Shown here: piece after piece, positions 5,342 through 7,573 of the stretch
Layout of the letters: each line of letters starts with the position of its first letter
How positions within the stretch are numbered: the first letter of the stretch is position 1
Assembly (NCBI GenBank): GCA_023439505.1
Contig: JAEXNR010000055.1
Span: forward strand, 1-7,573
Reading direction: 5' to 3'
Length of the DNA stretch: 7,573 nucleotides
Source: Bacillota bacterium
Lineage (GTDB): Bacteria; Bacillota; Clostridia; Lachnospirales; Lachnospiraceae
Program-made: the position numbers and the translations under genes
Notes under the pieces: model-generated
Told to the model about the DNA's origin: nothing
Database searches by the model: none
The model's input: the letters and a program-made list of their open reading frames with translations, nothing else

Positions 5342-6745
5342 TCACATAACTATCTCTGTACCTTCATGAAACAAAACAACTAACCTACCATCCCCCATAA
5401 TAGTTATTTGCTTCAGCATTCGAAAAACTAAATCAGCATCTGCCTCTTCTATTTCTTCCCCTTCTCCTACAATTTCTTTAGAAGCCTTAACATGATACTT
5501 CATTAGCAAATCATCTTCCTCCATCAATCCATTCCATTTTCTTATATAATCATCCTTCTTCCTGATTAATGTATTATAAGCTTTAATAAAAGCTTTTTTA
5601 ATTTCTTCCTCATCCACATGCCCCGATTCACATCCGATCTCACCTTTTTTCTGATATCTTCCTAAACACTGCCACACATACCTTGGTCCATTCTTGCCAT
5701 AAACATCCCAGACTTTTCTGCCGTACACCTTTCCACATTTCCCGCAGATAATTTTCCCTGCAAATGGGTTTTCCGGTTTACAGATATATTGGTGCATCCC
5801 GTGTTCCCGCATAAAAGCTTTTCTCCGCTTCATCTCCAGCTGGACGCATTCCCAGGTATCTTTATCGATGATTGCTTCATGGCTGTCCTCCACATAGTAT
5901 TGCGGAATATGACCATTATTTTTCTTTCTGGTTTTATTAAGGAAATCTACTGTATAGGTTTTCTGTAATAACGCATCTCCCTTATATTTCTCATTCGTAA
6001 GGATCTGCTTAATGTTGCTGTCATACCACTTTGTTTTGTGGTTGCCATTTTCAATTCCTTCTCTGGTTAACCGCCTTGCAATCTCCTGCGTAGAATATCC
6101 GTGCAGGTATTCTTCGTAAATCCTCTTTACCACCTTAGCCTGTTCCTTATCCGGAACTAAGTTTCCTTCTTCATCTTTGGTATAACCTAAGAATTTATTA
6201 TGATTCACCTGCACCTTTCCCTGTTCAAATCTCCTCTGAATCCCCCATGTGGAATTCTCCGAGATTGACCGGCTCTCATCCTGGGCAAGGGAGCTTAAAA
6301 TGGTAAGCAGTACTTCCCCCTTTGCCTCAAGCGTATTGATATTTTCCTTTTCAAAGATAATTCCGATCCCCAGTTCTTTTAATTCTCTTACATAATTAAT
6401 GCAATCAAGAGTGTTCCTTGCAAACCTTGAAATGGATTTTGTTATGATCATATCAATCTTTCCGGCTTTGCAGTCTTTGATCATTCGTTTGAATTCATCC
6501 CTCTTTTTCGTATTGGTAGCAGTAATTCCTTCATCGGCATATATTCCGGAGAATTGATAAATGGGATTTGAATTAATAAATGTGGTATAAAACTTGACCT
6601 GGTTCTCATAACTAAGCAGCTGCTCTTCCTGGCTGGTGGAAACCCTGCAGTAGGCTGCCATCCTAATTTTTCTCGTCTGATTGACTGCCGAGGTTCCTTC
6701 GTTCATATTCTGATTTGCTGGTATACGTGTGATGCTTCTTGCCAT
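5342..6745 (-). CDS. Large serine recombinase (complete)
   Basis: This site-specific recombinase of 467 residues would cut and rejoin two att sites through a phosphoserine link. Domains are: the resolvase catalytic domain (about 27-170) with AYCRVSTS (nucleophile Ser36, Arg34), YADEGITATN, and SRFARN (Arg107, Arg110); the recombinase domain (about 183-300) with IARRLTREGI and NEKYKGDALLQKTY; and a zinc ribbon (about 325-375) with CGKC (334-337), Cys360 and Cys372. A charged helical C-terminal tail follows. All key residues are present and the length is normal for the group, so it should be active. ATG 6745 has a strong AAAGGAGGAG just upstream, and the start lies inside the 3' end of the preceding recombinase gene (83-bp overlap). 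That arrangement suggests coupled expression. It is the likely integrase or excisionase of the element. Confidence 0.9.
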   Translation of the reverse strand: MARSITRIPANQNMNEGTSAVNQTRKIRMAAYCRVSTSQEEQLLSYENQVKFYTTFINSNPIYQFSGIYADEGITATNTKKRDEFKRMIKDCKAGKIDMIITKSISRFARNTLDCINYVRELKELGIGIIFEKENINTLEAKGEVLLTILSSLAQDESRSISENSTWGIQRRFEQGKVQVNHNKFLGYTKDEEGNLVPDKEQAKVVKRIYEEYLHGYSTQEIARRLTREGIENGNHKTKWYDSNIKQILTNEKYKGDALLQKTYTVDFLNKTRKKNNGHIPQYYVEDSHEAIIDKDTWECVQLEMKRRKAFMREHGMHQYICKPENPFAGKIICGKCGKVYGRKVWDVYGKNGPRYVWQCLGRYQKKGEIGCESGHVDEEEIKKAFIKAYNTLIRKKDDYIRKWNGLMEEDDLLMKYHVKASKEIVGEGEEIEEADADLVFRMLKQITIMGDGRLVVLFHEGTEIVM

Positions 6746-7325
6746 GAATAATCTCCTCCTTTACAATCGTTGGTTCATGAATATTTTGCCTGCAGACTTC
6801 CTTATCATCGAGCCGGATGCCAGAGCAAGCTTGTTTTCCTTTCCTGATATAAGTATTGCATATCCACTGTACCTTTTCCCCATAGACCTGTCTCCGATGA
6901 AGTGCCTTCCCGCACTTACTGCAGAATAGCAATCCGCTGAGAGGATAGCGGTTTTGGTACTTCCTCTTATCGACATTTCTTCCTTGTGATTTTTCTTTCA
7001 TAATCTTCTGTACCCTGTCCCAATCTTCTCGTTTGATAATTGCCGGATGATTATCTTCTATATAAAAGCTGTCAACCTGGCCTCTGTTTCTGATCGTCTG
7101 GTTCCGCTTATATTCCGGTGTAAAATATTTCTGTAAAATGTAGTCCCCTTTGTACTTTTCATTCTTAAGAATGTTCAAGATAGCTGAGTCATCCCACTCT
7201 CCACCTGTAATAGTTGGCACCCCATCCTCGTTTAATTCCTTGGCAATGGTAAAAGAACCTTTACCGGATAAATACTTCTCATAAATCACTCGGATAACCC
7301 CTGCCTGTTTCTGATTAATGACTAG
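6663..7325 (-). pseudogene. Large serine recombinase, catalytic domain lost
   Basis: This is the C-terminal half of a second large serine recombinase. The readable homology begins LVINQKQAGVIRVIYEKYL at about 7325, in the linker into the recombinase domain. It continues with FTIAKELNEDGVPTI, NEKYKGDYILQKYF and the zinc ribbon (FCSKCGK, ICN, and a last Cys in QACSGIR). It ends after a KKHHTYTSKSEYERR tail. The first in-frame ATG is at 7289, but this is an internal methionine. The whole resolvase domain with the nucleophilic serine is missing, removed where the IS630 fragment starts. The 3' end overlaps the start of the complete recombinase by 83 bp and contains its ribosome binding site, so this was the first gene of a tandem recombinase pair. 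It is inactive as a recombinase but could still bind DNA if translated. Confidence 0.85.
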
Positions 7326-7361
7326 TATAACTCGTTTTAATTAGCTTATTGGTTCGGTATG

Positions 7362-7370
7362 TGGTATAAT
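7362..7370 (+). promoter_or_regulatory. Extended -10 promoter of the IS630 fragment
   Basis: TATAAT at 7365-7370 is preceded by TGG, giving the extended -10 form TGnTATAAT. A -35 match is poor: TAGCTT lies 17 bp upstream, at 7342-7347. The extended -10 could compensate. The promoter lies 28 bp before the transposase start and reads into it. Confidence 0.55.
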
Positions 7371-7398
7371 AATCTCAATACCTTAAGGAGATCAAACC

Positions 7399-7573
7399 AT
7401 GCCGAATTATGTTAAATCAATAAATCTTACAGTAGAGGACAAAGTGATATTAAGTAGTATTCTTCAGCAAAGTACCATCGAAGCGAGAAAATATATCCGA
7501 GCTAAAATCCTATTGTTAAAGGATGACAACAATTCTAATGAATACATTGCTGAAAAGCTGGATATAACTGTTC
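7399..7573 (+). pseudogene. IS630-family transposase, N-terminal HTH (5' part, continues at base 1)
   Basis: The frame starts at ATG 7399, eight bases after AAGGAG (7385-7390), and runs off the right edge. On the circle it continues at 1-132 for a total of 71 codons. The visible product begins MPNYVKSINLT and carries a homeodomain-like helix-turn-helix signature (RAKILLLK, then IAEKLDIT, then PTVRLCIEKF across the join). This matches the DNA-binding N-terminus of IS630-family transposases. The family normally has roughly 340 or more residues, with a DDE catalytic domain that is absent here. The remaining peptide could still bind IS ends, but that is speculation. Confidence 0.8.
7483..7573. 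repeat. Right copy of the 91-bp terminal direct repeat
   Basis: This is the exact duplicate of bases 1-91. Collapsing the two copies gives a circle of 7482 bp in which the frame that starts at 7399 runs without interruption to its stop at 130-132. Confidence 0.95.

Larger units (their letters stand above)
7324..7573 (+). mobile_element. Left-end fragment of an IS630-family insertion sequence
   Basis: The fragment appears to begin near 7324-7326, where the reading frame of the flanking serine recombinase stops making sense in a TA-containing stretch. IS630-family elements insert at TA. It carries an IS-type promoter, a ribosome binding site and the start of the transposase, then continues across the circle join to about 127, where it breaks off. 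Only about 285 bp of an element normally over 1 kb remain. The right end and the catalytic part of the transposase are missing, so it cannot move by itself. The exact outer boundary is not fixed, because no right inverted repeat is present to compare. Confidence 0.65.

Noticed and set aside
6761..6976. 71-codon minus-strand frame inside the truncated recombinase
   Set aside because: It is a shadow frame over the zinc-ribbon region, whose CxxC motif is clear in the main frame.

Overview
The window looks like one complete small circular molecule, or a circularised element, from a low-GC Gram-positive, most likely a gut clostridium of the Lachnospiraceae type. The organism call rests on AT-rich DNA, strong AGGAGG-type ribosome binding sites, and the protein families present (TnpV, large serine recombinases, a clostridial ParB and an actin-like ParM), which I recognise from memory rather than from a search. 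The first 91 bases (1-91) are repeated exactly as the last 91 (7483-7573). This is what an unclosed circular assembly looks like, and it implies a unique length of 7482 bp. One reading frame crosses the join intact.

Layout on the closed circle: (1) 119-2765, minus strand, is a partition-like operon: parB, tnpV, an actin-like parM/stbA gene, and the first 44 codons of a small ParR-like gene. A nested hairpin with a T-tract and a candidate promoter lie just upstream of parB. (2) 2866-3300 is non-coding. It holds a possible remnant of the 3' end of rlmD (rumA), which could be a mobile-element attachment core, and a cluster of GGGGGTAAA boxes. (3) 3300-4053 is a junkyard: an orphan 85-codon frame on the minus strand abuts a broken DDE transposase on the plus strand. 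(4) 4146-4634, minus, encodes a small membrane-anchored protein of unknown function. (5) 4635-5341 is about 700 bp of AT-rich DNA with no convincing gene but with short repeats. (6) 5342-7325, minus, holds two overlapping large serine recombinase genes. The downstream one is complete and the upstream one has lost its catalytic domain. (7) From about 7324 across the join to about 127 lies the left end of an IS630-family insertion sequence with its own promoter. It truncates the upstream recombinase on one side and meets the truncated ParR-like gene on the other.

The intact genes describe something kept by segregation (ParB plus ParM) and moved by site-specific recombination (serine recombinase). 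No replication initiator, relaxase, toxin-antitoxin pair or resistance gene is recognisable. The molecule may therefore be a decayed plasmid with an unrecognised origin, an excised integrative element, or an assembly circle through a repeated IS. The most unusual point is the pairing of a ParB-type protein with an actin-type ParM in one operon, with tnpV between them and no ParA.
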